From: Streptomyces syringium
Lineage (GTDB): Bacteria; Actinomycetota; Actinomycetes; Streptomycetales; Streptomycetaceae
DNA length: 64,000 bases
Reading direction: 5' to 3'
NCBI RefSeq assembly: GCF_017876625.1
Contig: NZ_JAGIOH010000001.1
Coordinates: 6,531,501-6,595,500 of the forward strand
Both the position numbers and the translations under genes were made by a program. Below the pieces are notes generated by a model. The model searched no databases, was not told the DNA's origin, and was given only the letters and a program-made list of their open reading frames with translations. Positions 54,310-63,548 of the stretch are shown in pieces (within the stretch, counting starts at the first letter, position 1; the number at the start of each line of letters is the position of its first letter).

Positions 54310-55128
54310 TCAGGCGTCCCTGCGGCGCAGCACGTACAGGCCTGCCCCGTGTGCTGCCGCGGTCCACGCGGCCACGATGAGGACGGCCGTCGCCGAGGAG
54401 AACGGGGCGCTGCCGCCGACGCGCATGACGTGGTCGCCCGCTCCGTACGGCAGGACGTCGTTCACGGCCGCGAGCGTGTCGCTGCCGAGGCCCAGGAGCA
54501 CGCTCGGCAGCGCCCACAGCAGCGTGACGAGGATCGACAGTGCGCCGGCCGGGTGCCGCGTGGCGAAAGCCACGCCGACGGTGAGGACGGCGACAAGCGC
54601 CTGGTAGACCCCGACGGAGAGTACCTGCCGGAGCGTTGTGCTCGCCTCGAACGAGGCCCGGCCGTCGAACGCCCCCCAGGCAACGGCCGTGCCCAGCACG
54701 GCGTACACGGCACCGCCGAGGAACGCGACCAGGCCCGTCACCAGGGCCTTCGCCGCCTGGACCCGGTGTCGCCGGGGCACCCACAGCAGGGAGGCCCGCA
54801 CGGTCCCCGTCGAGTACTCGGAGGTCACCACGACGGTGGCCAGGACCACGAAGGCGAACTGGGTGACGACGGCGGAGGCGGCCGCCGCGTTCCCGACGGG
54901 CTGGACCGGGTGTTCGTTGATGCGGGCGATCGACGCGTAGTAGTACGTGAACACACCGGAGACCACGAGGCCCACCAGAAGACAGAGGCCGGAGGCCCGC
55001 ACCGACCAGAGCTTCGTCCACTCGGAGGCGACCGCCCCGGCGAAGCCGCCAGGCGCGCGCTGTCCGGGAGCGTTGTGCACGGTCGGGGGCTGAAGCGTCC
55101 GCCCGCCAGGTGTTGTCGCGCTGTTCAC
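54310..55128 (-). CDS. ABC transporter permease (ABC-2 type)
   Basis: This 272-residue protein has six hydrophobic segments, the first after a hydrophilic N-terminal stretch containing ASEWTKLWSVRAS, typical of Streptomyces ABC-2 permeases. It also has VVVTSEYSTGTVRASLLWVP between helices 2 and 3, another family hallmark. It pairs with the ATPase at 55125, whose stop codon overlaps its GTG start (GTGA). Drug or lipid export is likely. Confidence 0.88.
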   Translation of the reverse strand: MNSATTPGGRTLQPPTVHNAPGQRAPGGFAGAVASEWTKLWSVRASGLCLLVGLVVSGVFTYYYASIARINEHPVQPVGNAAAASAVVTQFAFVVLATVVVTSEYSTGTVRASLLWVPRRHRVQAAKALVTGLVAFLGGAVYAVLGTAVAWGAFDGRASFEASTTLRQVLSVGVYQALVAVLTVGVAFATRHPAGALSILVTLLWALPSVLLGLGSDTLAAVNDVLPYGAGDHVMRVGGSAPFSSATAVLIVAAWTAAAHGAGLYVLRRRDA

Positions 55129-56063
55129 TGCCGTCCCCCTCGTTCAGCGGAGCCCGTCGCGTACTCGACGCTCCGCGCGGTCAGGTCCATGTACGCCTGC
55201 TCCAGCGACACCCGTACGTCGCTCAGCGCGTGCAGCCGTACGCCGCAGCGATGGGCGAGATCGCCGATCCCGGCCGCGGTCATGCCGCCCACGGCGAGTT
55301 CTCCCGACGCGGACGTCTCGACGCTCACCCCGTCGGTCGTCGTCAGACAACGGACCAGCGCGGACCGCTCCTGTGCGTCGGGCACCGTGGCCCGTGCCGA
55401 GGCGGGCGACGCGGCGGCCAGGAACTCCGTCATGGACGTGTCGCTCAGCAGCCGCCCCCGCCCGATGACGACGAGGTGATCGGCGGTCAACTGCATCTCG
55501 CTCATCAGATGGCTGGAGAGGAACACGGTGCGCCCTTCCGCCGCCTGGTCGCGTACGAGCCGGCGGATCCACCGCACACCGTCGGGGTCGAGGCCGTTGA
55601 CCGGTTCGTCCAGGACCAGCACGGGTGGATCACCGAGCAGGGCTCCCGCCACGCCCAGCCGTCCGCTCATGCCCAGCGAGTACGTGCCTGCCGGTCTGCG
55701 GGCCGCCTTGGCCAGGCCCACGGTCTCCAGCACCTCGTCCACCCGCCGTACGGGAATGCCGTTGGACCGGGCCTGGGCGAGCAGGTGCGCGCGGCCGGAA
55801 CGCGCCGGATGAACGGCCCGGGCGTCCAGCACCGCTCCCACCGCCCGCAGGGGACGGCGCAGGTCCGCATACGGGCGGCCGCCGATCAGGGCCCGCCCGC
55901 GCGTGGGGTGGTCGAGACCCAGGATCATGCGCATCGTGGTCGACTTCCCGGCGCCGTTGGGGCCGAGGAAGCCGGTCACCCGGCCGGCCCGGATGTCGCA
56001 GGTCATGTCGTCCACGGCGAGGGTGCCGCCGTAGCGTTTGGTCAGTCCTCGGAGGCTGATCAC
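55125..56063 (-). CDS. ABC transporter ATP-binding protein
   Basis: This 312-residue ATPase has Walker A GPNGAGKST at about 35-43, the signature YSLGMSGRLGVAGALL (LGMSG form of the LSGGQ motif), Walker B VLVLDEPVNGLD, and a C-terminal helical extension. It is of the drug-exporter (DrrA/CcmA) class. The GTG at 56063 follows GAAGGA. It forms an operon with the permease and probably the histidine kinase, with the response regulator divergent. Confidence 0.92.
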   Translation of the reverse strand: MISLRGLTKRYGGTLAVDDMTCDIRAGRVTGFLGPNGAGKSTTMRMILGLDHPTRGRALIGGRPYADLRRPLRAVGAVLDARAVHPARSGRAHLLAQARSNGIPVRRVDEVLETVGLAKAARRPAGTYSLGMSGRLGVAGALLGDPPVLVLDEPVNGLDPDGVRWIRRLVRDQAAEGRTVFLSSHLMSEMQLTADHLVVIGRGRLLSDTSMTEFLAAASPASARATVPDAQERSALVRCLTTTDGVSVETSASGELAVGGMTAAGIGDLAHRCGVRLHALSDVRVSLEQAYMDLTARSVEYATGSAERGGRQ

Positions 56064-56243
56064 GAAAGTTCCTTCGCTGTCGGTCACAAGGAGTACGGCA
56101 GCGACGCTAGGAGCGCGCACAGCCGGCGCCCATGGGCCGAACGGAAGAGGCGTCCTGCCTTTCGTCGGGGGAACACCGCGACCAGGGACGGATCCGCGGC
56201 GCTCACCGCCGACCCGGCCATGCGCCGGCCGTAGGCTCCTCGC

Positions 56244-56912
56244 ATGGAAGACACGACACCGAGCGGTCGGCCGGTCCGGGTCCTGGTGGCCGACGACGAG
56301 GCGATGGTCCGGGCAGGCATACGTGCCATCCTGGCCCGCGATCCGCACGTCGAGGTGGTCGCCGAGGCGGGCGACGGGCACGAGGCCCTCGCGCTCACCC
56401 GCCGGCACCGGCCGGACGTCGTCCTGCTGGACATCCAGATGCCCGGACTCGACGGGCTGACGGCGGTGGCACGACTCCGTCGGGAACCGACCACTGCCGG
56501 TGTGATCATGCTGACGACCTTCGGCCTGGACGAGTACATCACCCGGGCACTCGAGGAAGGCGCGGACGGCTTCCTGCTGAAGGCGGACGACCCGCGAGAA
56601 CTCCTCAACGGGGTGAGGGCCGTCGGCGCCGGCGGGGCCTACCTGTCCCCACGGGTCGCCGCCCGGGTCATCGCCGGCATCCGCGCCCACCGATCGGCAC
56701 ACCCCCACCGCTCCCTGGACCGACTGACGCAACGGGAACGCGACGTCCTGGCCGGACTCGCCGCGGGACTGTCCAACGCGGAGATAGCGACCCGGCTGCA
56801 CCTCGTCGAGGGCACGGTGAAGGCACACGTCAGCGCTGTCCTGACGAAACTGGGCGCCCGCAACCGAGTGGAGGCGGCCATCGCCGCCCACGAGGCCGGC
56901 CTGGCCGGGTAG
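56244..56912 (+). CDS. NarL/LuxR-family response regulator
   Basis: This 222-residue regulator has a receiver domain with acidic Asp17/Asp18, phosphoacceptor Asp63 in LLDIQMPGLD and Lys in FLLKADDP, and a LuxR-type C-terminal HTH at about 155-215 (LTQRERDVLAGLAAGLSNAE, GTVKAHVSAVLTKLGARNR). It is the cognate partner of the histidine kinase at 52552 and probably activates the ABC export operon across the 180-bp divergent gap. Confidence 0.93.
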   Translation: MEDTTPSGRPVRVLVADDEAMVRAGIRAILARDPHVEVVAEAGDGHEALALTRRHRPDVVLLDIQMPGLDGLTAVARLRREPTTAGVIMLTTFGLDEYITRALEEGADGFLLKADDPRELLNGVRAVGAGGAYLSPRVAARVIAGIRAHRSAHPHRSLDRLTQRERDVLAGLAAGLSNAEIATRLHLVEGTVKAHVSAVLTKLGARNRVEAAIAAHEAGLAG

Positions 56913-57078
56913 CCGGCTGCGGGAGGCGCCGCCTCCGGCCGCCTGGCAGGCGCGTGGCGCGGCTATCGGCCGCGCGCCGGAGTGTGCGTGCCTTGGCCCG
57001 GCCGGGACGGGTGTGCTCCAGGAGTTTCCTACGGTGGAGCGCTCACGCATTCCGCGCGAGGGACGGGTACCTGCGTGG

Positions 57079-57885
57079 TCAGCCTGTGAGCGGTCCGCCC
57101 ACGGTGTTCGGCGGTACGGCAGCAGCGTCTTCCGGGACGGCCGGTGTCTCCACGGGCTTGCCGAGGTCCGTGAGATTCCTCGTGGCTGTGACGCCAACTG
57201 TGCCCATGGGGCAGTCGAGACGGGTACGGACGACGCGCCCGTCCCGGCCGATCCACACATCGGCAACGGCGGGGAGGTCGCTGCCCACCTTCTCCCGCAC
57301 CTCGGTGAACTCGGCACGCCTGTCCTCGGCCATCCGGAGCGTGAGCGTCTTGTGGTCCAGCTTGCCGCGGTAGTGCACGGTGGGCGCACCGTTCACGTTC
57401 TCCTCGCCGACCTTCGACACGCTGTGCATCCGCCCCACTTGCCGCAGGACGTGCTCGGGGTCGTTCACCGGTGAGCGCAGCAGGTAGTGGGACTCGGCCT
57501 TGTCACGCGGGAGCGAGCGCCAGGAGGTGTCACCGTTCTTCTCCTCCGGCATCCTGAAGTACACGGTGCCGCCGGTGAAGACCTCGTCGAGGAAGACCGT
57601 CTTCTCGTCGCCCTGGCTTGAGAGGGCCACCGTCAGGCGCCCCTTGCCTCCCGGCATGTCGATGCTTCCCTTGACGGCCACCGCCATGTTCATGCCGCCG
57701 CCGCGTATCTCGATCTTCTGGTCGATACGGGCGCTGCTCTTCGCAGTTGTTGCTGCTGCGGCCCGCACCACCGACCCGGAATCGGCTGGCGCACTGGGTG
57801 AGGCAGCGGACCCGGCAGACGTCTTCACGGGCTGGTGCGGCACCGTCGAGCTGACCGCTGATCTACCTGCCGGGCTCGAGCCCAC
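57079..57885 (-). pseudogene. Lipoprotein-like domain protein, apparently missing its signal peptide
   Basis: The C-terminal 210 residues form a beta-rich LolA/LppX-like domain: KSSARIDQKIEIRG, VAVKGSIDMPGGKGRLTVAL and TVYFRMPEEKNGDTSWRSLP. Homologues are exported lipoproteins with a hydrophobic signal and lipobox. Here the frame opens at a GTG followed by about 30 polar residues (MGSSPAGRSAVSSTVPHQPV), with an in-frame stop shortly upstream and no signal peptide in any frame nearby. The 5' end has probably been lost by deletion. It could still be translated from an internal start. Confidence 0.55.
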
Positions 57886-57986
57886 GGCTTGGCGGGCAAG
57901 GGCGCGGCCCTGCTTCGTTGTCAGTAGCGGGCCCTACCGTGGTGGCACGGCGCTTGGCAGGTCGAAGACGCTAAGGGGGAGGCGGC

Positions 57987-58151
57987 ATGCCCGAGTGGGC
58001 TCTCGCGATACTCATTCCGGTCGGTCTACTGGCTGTGGGACTGGGGACGTTCTTGGTCTGGGCCCGCTTGGGGACGAAGGAGCCGTTGAAGCACGACAAC
58101 CGGATGCCGGAGACCCACTTCCGACAGGGTGGTGGGGTCGGCGGCGGCTGA
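57987..58151 (+). CDS. Small single-pass membrane protein
   Basis: A 54-residue frame with an excellent AAGGGGGAGG ribosome site. One transmembrane helix (WALAILIPVGLLAVGLGTFL) follows a short N-terminus, then a basic, charged tail (ARLGTKEPLKHDNRMPETHF). No family is recognised. It is too short for standard gene calls. Confidence 0.6.
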   Translation: MPEWALAILIPVGLLAVGLGTFLVWARLGTKEPLKHDNRMPETHFRQGGGVGGG

Positions 58152-58278
58152 CCGGCGCCCGGAAGCGGCCGCGAGCACGGTCCGAGAGCCACCGCTCAGG
58201 CGATCCGCATCGCGTCGGCGGCGAGCCCTGCCCGCCGATCGCCCCCAGGGGGAGGGGCCGGGTGGCAGGGTGGGTGGC

Positions 58279-59028
58279 ATGTGTGGTCGATACGTCTCCA
58301 CCCGCAGCCCCCAGGATCTGGCCGGTCTGTTCCAGGTCGAGGGCTGGAATCCGGAGCAGCTCGTGGAGCCGAGCTGGAACGTCGCTCCGACCGACGACGT
58401 GTGGGCGGTGCTGGAACGCGCCGACCGCACGAGCGGTGCGCTGGAGCGACAGCTGCGGGCGTTGCGCTGGGGTTTGGTGCCGTCCTGGGCGAAGAGCCCG
58501 GACACCGGGGCGAAGATGATCAATGCGCGGGTGGAGACGGTGCACGAGAAGCCGGCCTACCGTCGTGCGTTCGCCAAGCGCCGCTGCCTGCTCCCCGCGG
58601 ACGGCTTCTACGAATGGCAGACCGTCCCGGCGACCGGGACGGCGAAGGCCAGGAAGCAGCCGTACTTCATCAGCCCCACGGACGGGCAGGTGATGGCGAT
58701 GGCGGGGCTGTACGAGTTCTGGCGCGACCCCGCGGTGGCCGATGACGAGGACCCGGCGGCTTGGTGGACCACCTGCACCGTCATCACCACCGAAGCCACC
58801 GACACCGCCGGCCGCATCCACCCCCGCATGCCCCTGGCCATCTCCCCGGCGGACTACGAAGCCTGGCTCGACCCCGCACACCAGGACCCCGACGACCTGC
58901 GCGCCCTCCTCGACACCCCCGCCCACGGCGACCTCGACGTCCGCGCGGTGACCACCGCGGTGAACAACGTCCGCAACAACGGCCCCCAGCTCCTGGACGA
59001 CGCCCCCGAAGCGGACACCGGCGCCTGA
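58279..59028 (+). CDS. SRAP (YedK/HMCES-like) abasic-site crosslinking protein
   Basis: This 249-residue protein starts MCGRY, giving the catalytic Cys2 at the N-terminus after Met removal, which forms a thiazolidine crosslink with abasic sites in single-stranded DNA. Other conserved parts are PSWNVAPTDDVWAV, WGLVPSWAKSPDTGAKMINA (active-site Asn), ADGFYEW (Glu) and IHPRMP (His). The length fits the family. It is a stand-alone gene. Confidence 0.93.
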   Translation: MCGRYVSTRSPQDLAGLFQVEGWNPEQLVEPSWNVAPTDDVWAVLERADRTSGALERQLRALRWGLVPSWAKSPDTGAKMINARVETVHEKPAYRRAFAKRRCLLPADGFYEWQTVPATGTAKARKQPYFISPTDGQVMAMAGLYEFWRDPAVADDEDPAAWWTTCTVITTEATDTAGRIHPRMPLAISPADYEAWLDPAHQDPDDLRALLDTPAHGDLDVRAVTTAVNNVRNNGPQLLDDAPEADTGA

Positions 59029-59087
59029 CCGGCCGGCGCCCGGTCCAGCGGCTCGGCGCACAAGGCCGACACCCTGCGCGGGCCGAC

Positions 59088-59792
59088 TCAGCGGGCGGTG
59101 GCCTTCTCGAACGCCTTCTTGAGGTGCTTGTCGACGAGCGCGGGGGAGCCGCTCAAGAAGAGGGTGATGTTGCCCTTGCGGACGGCGACCCGCTTGACCT
59201 CCGACGGGCCTCCGAGGCCGACGAACGTCGAGGTGAAGGCGTACCGCTCGTCACCGAGCTCGGGTACGACGGCTTCGGCCAGGGTGATCCGGACCGCGGT
59301 GGTGCCCGACGTCACGGTGTAGGAGGGGCAGGCCCGGTAGGTGTCCCGGATCTCCCGCAGCACGGCGGACAGCTGCGCGGGGGAGTCGCTGTCGAGCTCT
59401 TCCTTCAGCGTCGAGCGGGGGTCGCTGCCGTACATGAACCAGACGTCCGCCTGGTTCACCGGCTGCAGTCGGGGAATCCTGGCGACGAGCCGCTCCATCG
59501 CCGGGCAGCCGCTCACCGCGTCGTCGTCCTTCGCGTCGTCCTTCGACGGCTCCGCGGTGTAGTCGCTGCCCAGGTCGTCGGTGGTCAGCAGCAGGCGCCT
59601 CAGCTCGGCGACGCTGGCCGGCTTCGTCGGGGCCGGGGCGGCGGGCTGGTCCGCGGAGGCGGCCGTCCGCTCGCCGGGCCCGGCCGGGGGCGTCGCGTCG
59701 GGGGAGCGGCCGCCGCAACCGGACGTGGCCACCAGCGCGCCGACGAGTATTGGAAGGCCCCACGTGCTCGTGGCGCGACGACGGTGGTGCAT
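59088..59792 (-). CDS. Lipoprotein, sensor-domain-like
   Basis: This 234-residue lipoprotein has a signal and lipobox (LVGALVATSGC, lipid Cys at about 26), a Pro/Ala-rich linker, then a domain starting LRRLLLTTDDLGSDY. The domain resembles the PknH-sensor-like or DUF5642-type extracellular domains of actinobacteria. Two further Cys (SGCPAME and RACPSYT) may pair. GGGGGA precedes the ATG. It is a single gene upstream of cbiD on the same strand, without a clear functional link. Confidence 0.8.
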   Translation of the reverse strand: MHHRRRATSTWGLPILVGALVATSGCGGRSPDATPPAGPGERTAASADQPAAPAPTKPASVAELRRLLLTTDDLGSDYTAEPSKDDAKDDDAVSGCPAMERLVARIPRLQPVNQADVWFMYGSDPRSTLKEELDSDSPAQLSAVLREIRDTYRACPSYTVTSGTTAVRITLAEAVVPELGDERYAFTSTFVGLGGPSEVKRVAVRKGNITLFLSGSPALVDKHLKKAFEKATAR

Positions 59793-59846
59793 GTATGAAT
59801 CCCCCTTGACGATCTTCGCGGTGACCTTACCGCGAGCGGTCCGGGA

Positions 59847-60998
59847 TCAGCGCCCGGCCGGACCGCGCGGCTCCGCCCGGCCGACGATCGTGCCCGCGCG
59901 GTCGATGCAGATGACGTCGACCGAGACGGGCGCCCCGCGCAGCACCGCCAGGGCCTCGTCGCGGGCGGCCCGGGCGACGAGGTCGCCGAGGGGGACACCG
60001 CGGGCCGCGCACAGGGTCAGGGCCTCCAGACCGGTGTTGGCGGCGGCGACCGCGGCGGTCAGCTCCGCGTCCGCGCCGCCCAGGCGGGCCAGCTCGCCGA
60101 GGAAGCCCTTGTCCACCTGCGAGCGGGCCGAGTGCAGATCGAGATGGCCCGCGGCGAGCTTGGACAGTTTCGCGAAGCCGCCCGCGACGGTGAGGCGGTC
60201 GACCGGGTGACGGCGGACGTACTTCAGGACCGCCCCCGCGAAGTCGCCCATGTCCAGCAGGGCGTCCTCGGGCAGCCCGTGCACGGCGACCGCGACCTTC
60301 TCCGACGTCGAGCCCGTACAGCCCGCCACATGCGTGCGCCCCGCCGCGCGGGCCACGTCCACACCGCGCCGGATGCTGTCGATCCAGGCCGAGCAGGAGT
60401 AGGGGACGACGATGCCCGTGGTGCCGAGGATGGAGATGCCGCCCAGGATCCCCAGGCGCGGGTTCCAGGTGGAGCGGGCGATCTCCTCGCCGTGATCGAC
60501 CGACACCTCGATCTCTACGTCCCCGGCGCCCCCGTGCCGGGCGGCGACCTCGGCCACGTGATCGCGCATCATCTGTCGGGGGACGGGGTTGACCGCCGGT
60601 TCGCCGACGGCCAGCGGCAGCCCCGGCCGGGTGACCGTGCCCACCCCGGGGCCCGCCCGGAAGACGACCCCGGAGCCGGGCGGCAGCGCCCGGACCGTGA
60701 CCCGGATCAACGCCCCGTGCGTGACGTCCGGGTCGTCGCCCGCGTCCTTGACGATCGCCGCCATGGCCGTCCGGCCGCCGTCGCGCAGCTCCTCGGCGGC
60801 AAGCGCGAAGGCGGGGGTCTGCCCCTTCGGCAGGGTGATCGTCACGGGGTCGGGGAAGTCGCCGGTGAGCAGCGCGGTGTACGCGGCGGTGGTCGCCGCC
60901 GTCGCGCAGGCGCCGGTGGTCCAGCCGTGCCGGAGCCCGGTGTGCGCGAGCTGCGCACCGCGCCCGCTCGGGGTGGGTTCGGCCTTGACGTCAGTCAC
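59847..60998 (-). CDS. cbiD: Cobalt-precorrin-5B C1-methyltransferase
   Basis: This 383-residue enzyme methylates C1 of (cobalt-)precorrin-5B. It has GWTTGACATAATTAAYTALL near residue 25, GDVEIEVSVDHGEEIARSTW, and GISILGTTGIV. CbiD belongs to the anaerobic-type route; its presence in Streptomyces replaces CobF. The GTG at 60998 follows GGAG. It is divergent from cobK. Confidence 0.95.
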   Translation of the reverse strand: MTDVKAEPTPSGRGAQLAHTGLRHGWTTGACATAATTAAYTALLTGDFPDPVTITLPKGQTPAFALAAEELRDGGRTAMAAIVKDAGDDPDVTHGALIRVTVRALPPGSGVVFRAGPGVGTVTRPGLPLAVGEPAVNPVPRQMMRDHVAEVAARHGGAGDVEIEVSVDHGEEIARSTWNPRLGILGGISILGTTGIVVPYSCSAWIDSIRRGVDVARAAGRTHVAGCTGSTSEKVAVAVHGLPEDALLDMGDFAGAVLKYVRRHPVDRLTVAGGFAKLSKLAAGHLDLHSARSQVDKGFLGELARLGGADAELTAAVAAANTGLEALTLCAARGVPLGDLVARAARDEALAVLRGAPVSVDVICIDRAGTIVGRAEPRGPAGR

Positions 60999-61111
60999 GG
61001 GGGGCTCCGCCGGTCCGGCTAACCTGACCATCCGGTGCCGCGGCGGCACCGGCCGGGCCGTGCGCCCGGCACACCGGCCCGCGCCCGCGGGCCCGACCCG
61101 GGAGGCCGGCG

Positions 61112-61876
61112 GTGCACAGGCCACGCCACGTCCTGATCCTCGGCGGCACCACCGAGGCGCGACGGCTCGCGGCCGAGCTGGCGGCCGATCCCGCGCTGCG
61201 CGTCACCAGCTCGCTGGCGGGGCGCGTCGCCGCACCGCGACTGCCCGCCGGGCAGGTGCGGATCGGTGGGTTCGGGGGGCCCGAGGGCCTGGCCCGGTGG
61301 CTGCGCGAGCAGCAGGTGGACGCGCTCATCGACGCCACCCATCCTTTCGCCGGCACGATCAGTTGCAACGCGGCACGGGCTGCCGCGGACGTCCATGTTC
61401 CCCTGCTGGCCCTCCGCCGTCCCGGCTGGGTCGCGGAGCCGGGCGACGACTGGCACCCGGTCGGCTCGCTGGCCGAGGCGGCGGACGCGATCCCTGCGCT
61501 CGGGAAGCGGGCGTTCCTGACCACCGGGAGGATGGGCCTCGCGGCCTTTGCCCACCTGGAGGATATGTGGTTCCTCGTCCGCTCCGTGGACGCCCCGCAA
61601 CCGCCGGTGCCGGCCCGCACGGAGGTGCTGCTGGCCCGGGGCCCCTTCACGGTGGAGGGCGAGGCGGAGCTGTTGCGCCGCCACGGCATCGACGTCCTGG
61701 TCACGAAGGACAGCGGGGCGGCGGCGACGGCCGCGAAGCTCGTCGCCGCCCGGCAGGCGGGCATCCCCGTGGTGATCGTCCGCCGGCCCCCGGCGCCGGA
61801 GGGGGTGCCCGTCGCGCCGGACCCGGCGGAGGCGGTGGAATGGGTGCGGGCGACCATGCAGGGCGGGCGGGCTTGA
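61112..61876 (+). CDS. cobK: Precorrin-6A reductase
   Basis: This 254-residue NADPH-dependent reductase has LILGGTTEARRLAAELAADP at the N-terminus, VDALIDATHPFAGTISCNAA and the LTTGRMGLAAF region. It reduces precorrin-6A to precorrin-6B. The GTG start follows GGGAGG. It lies between divergent cbiD and convergent cobIJ. No cobalamin riboswitch is evident upstream. Confidence 0.95.
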   Translation: MHRPRHVLILGGTTEARRLAAELAADPALRVTSSLAGRVAAPRLPAGQVRIGGFGGPEGLARWLREQQVDALIDATHPFAGTISCNAARAAADVHVPLLALRRPGWVAEPGDDWHPVGSLAEAADAIPALGKRAFLTTGRMGLAAFAHLEDMWFLVRSVDAPQPPVPARTEVLLARGPFTVEGEAELLRRHGIDVLVTKDSGAAATAAKLVAARQAGIPVVIVRRPPAPEGVPVAPDPAEAVEWVRATMQGGRA

Positions 61877-62036
61877 CCCTCCGCTGTCCCCGGGGCGGAG
61901 GCGCTGCGGGCCCGGCCTCCGGCTGGACCCGCCCCAGGCCGACGGCCCCCGTCCCGCCCGCCGGCCGAAGGCGGGAAACGATCGCCCGCATGGTGCGGAC
62001 CGCCCGGACCGCACCAGGCCCGCCGCAGGTGAACGG

Positions 62037-63548
62037 CTACCCCTCCGGATACCGCCGGGGCGTCCAGACGATCTCCTCGCCGCCGTCGGGACCACGCCGT
62101 ACCGTGCGGGTCTGGGTGGAGCCCACGATGAGGATCGTGCGCATGTCGACCTGTTCCGGGTCCAGTTCGCCGAGCCGGACGATCCGTACGCTCTCCTCCG
62201 GACCGCCCACGTCCCGGCCCAGGACGACCGGGGTGTCCGCCGGGCGGTGTTCCAGGAGGAGGTCGCGGGCCTTGCCGACCTGCCAGACGCGGCTGCGGGA
62301 GCCGGGGTTGTACAGGGCGAGGACCAGGTCCGCCGCCGCGGCCGACCGCAGTCGCTCGGCGATGACCTCCCACGGCTTGAGCCGGTCGGACAGCGACACG
62401 ACCGCGTAGTCGTGGCCGAGCGGCGCGCCCGCCCGTGAGGCGGCGGCGTGGGCCGCCGTCATGCCGGGCAGCACCCGCACGGGCACCTCGCGGTACGGGT
62501 CCTCGGAGGCGACCTCCAGGACGGCCGTCGCCATCGCGAAGACGCCCGGGTCGCCGGAGGAGACGACGGCGACCCGCCGCCCCTGCCGGGCGAGGTCGAG
62601 CGCGAACTCGGCACGCTCGGACTCCACCTTGTTGTCGGACGGGTGCCGTCGCTGGCCCGGCCGGACGGGCACCCGGTCCACGTACGTGCTGTAGCCGACG
62701 ATGTCCTCGGCTGCCGCCAGCTCGCCGCGCGCCTCCGGCGTCAGCCACAGCGGGCCGGCCGGGCCGAGCCCGACGACCACGACCTCGCCCCGGCCCGAGG
62801 CGGCCGGAGCCGCGTCGACGCGGCTCGGCAGCACCGCCACCGAGAAGTACGGCACCGACGCCGGGCCCACGTCGGCCAGCAGGCCCGTACGCTCCCCGGG
62901 CATCGTGGCGCGCTCGACGTACCGCGCGTCCGCGAGCCGGCCCGCGCTCTCCAGCGCGCCCCGCACGGCGGGGAACGTCCGGCCGAGCTTCATCACCACG
63001 GCCGAGTCGGTCGAGGCCAGGCGGGCCGTCAGCTCCTCCTCGGGCAGCGTGCCCGGCAGGATCGTCAGGACCTCCTCGCCCTCCACCAGCGGCTCACCCA
63101 GCCGGGCCGCCGCCGCGCTGACGGACGTGACCCCGGGGATCACCTCCGTCGGGTAGCGGTGGGCGAGCCGCTTGTGCATGTGCATGTACGAGCTGTAGAA
63201 GAGCGGGTCGCCCTCCGCGAGCACCGCGACCGTGCGCCCGGCGTCCAGGTGGACGGCCAGCCGCGCCGCGGCCTCCTCGTAGAACTCCTCCATCGCGCCC
63301 CGGTAGCCACCGGGGTGGTCGGTGGTCTCCGTGGTGACGGGGTAGACCAGCTGCTCCTCGATGTGGTCGGGGCGCAGATGGCGTTCGGCGATGGTGCGCG
63401 CGATGCTGCGGCCGTGCCGGGCGCTGTGGTACGCGACGACGTCGGCCGCGGTGATGACCTCGACGGCCCGCACGGTCATCAGCGACGGATCGCCGGGGCC
63501 GAGGCCCACTCCGTACAGTCGGCCCGTCGTCGAAGGCTGCTCGTTCAC
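62037..63548 (-). CDS. cobIJ: Bifunctional precorrin-2 C20- and precorrin-3B C17-methyltransferase
   Basis: This 503-residue fusion has a CobI domain at about 1-240 (GVGLGPGDPSLMTVRAVEVI and LAEGDPLFYSSYMHMHKRL) and a CobJ domain at about 255-490 (VVGLGPAGPLWLTPEARGEL and SSGDPGVFAMATAVLEV). The first domain methylates C20 of precorrin-2; the second methylates C17 with ring contraction. The GTG start overlaps the cobH stop as GTGA. Fusion of the two enzymes is common in actinobacteria. Confidence 0.95.
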   Translation of the reverse strand: MNEQPSTTGRLYGVGLGPGDPSLMTVRAVEVITAADVVAYHSARHGRSIARTIAERHLRPDHIEEQLVYPVTTETTDHPGGYRGAMEEFYEEAAARLAVHLDAGRTVAVLAEGDPLFYSSYMHMHKRLAHRYPTEVIPGVTSVSAAAARLGEPLVEGEEVLTILPGTLPEEELTARLASTDSAVVMKLGRTFPAVRGALESAGRLADARYVERATMPGERTGLLADVGPASVPYFSVAVLPSRVDAAPAASGRGEVVVVGLGPAGPLWLTPEARGELAAAEDIVGYSTYVDRVPVRPGQRRHPSDNKVESERAEFALDLARQGRRVAVVSSGDPGVFAMATAVLEVASEDPYREVPVRVLPGMTAAHAAASRAGAPLGHDYAVVSLSDRLKPWEVIAERLRSAAAADLVLALYNPGSRSRVWQVGKARDLLLEHRPADTPVVLGRDVGGPEESVRIVRLGELDPEQVDMRTILIVGSTQTRTVRRGPDGGEEIVWTPRRYPEG

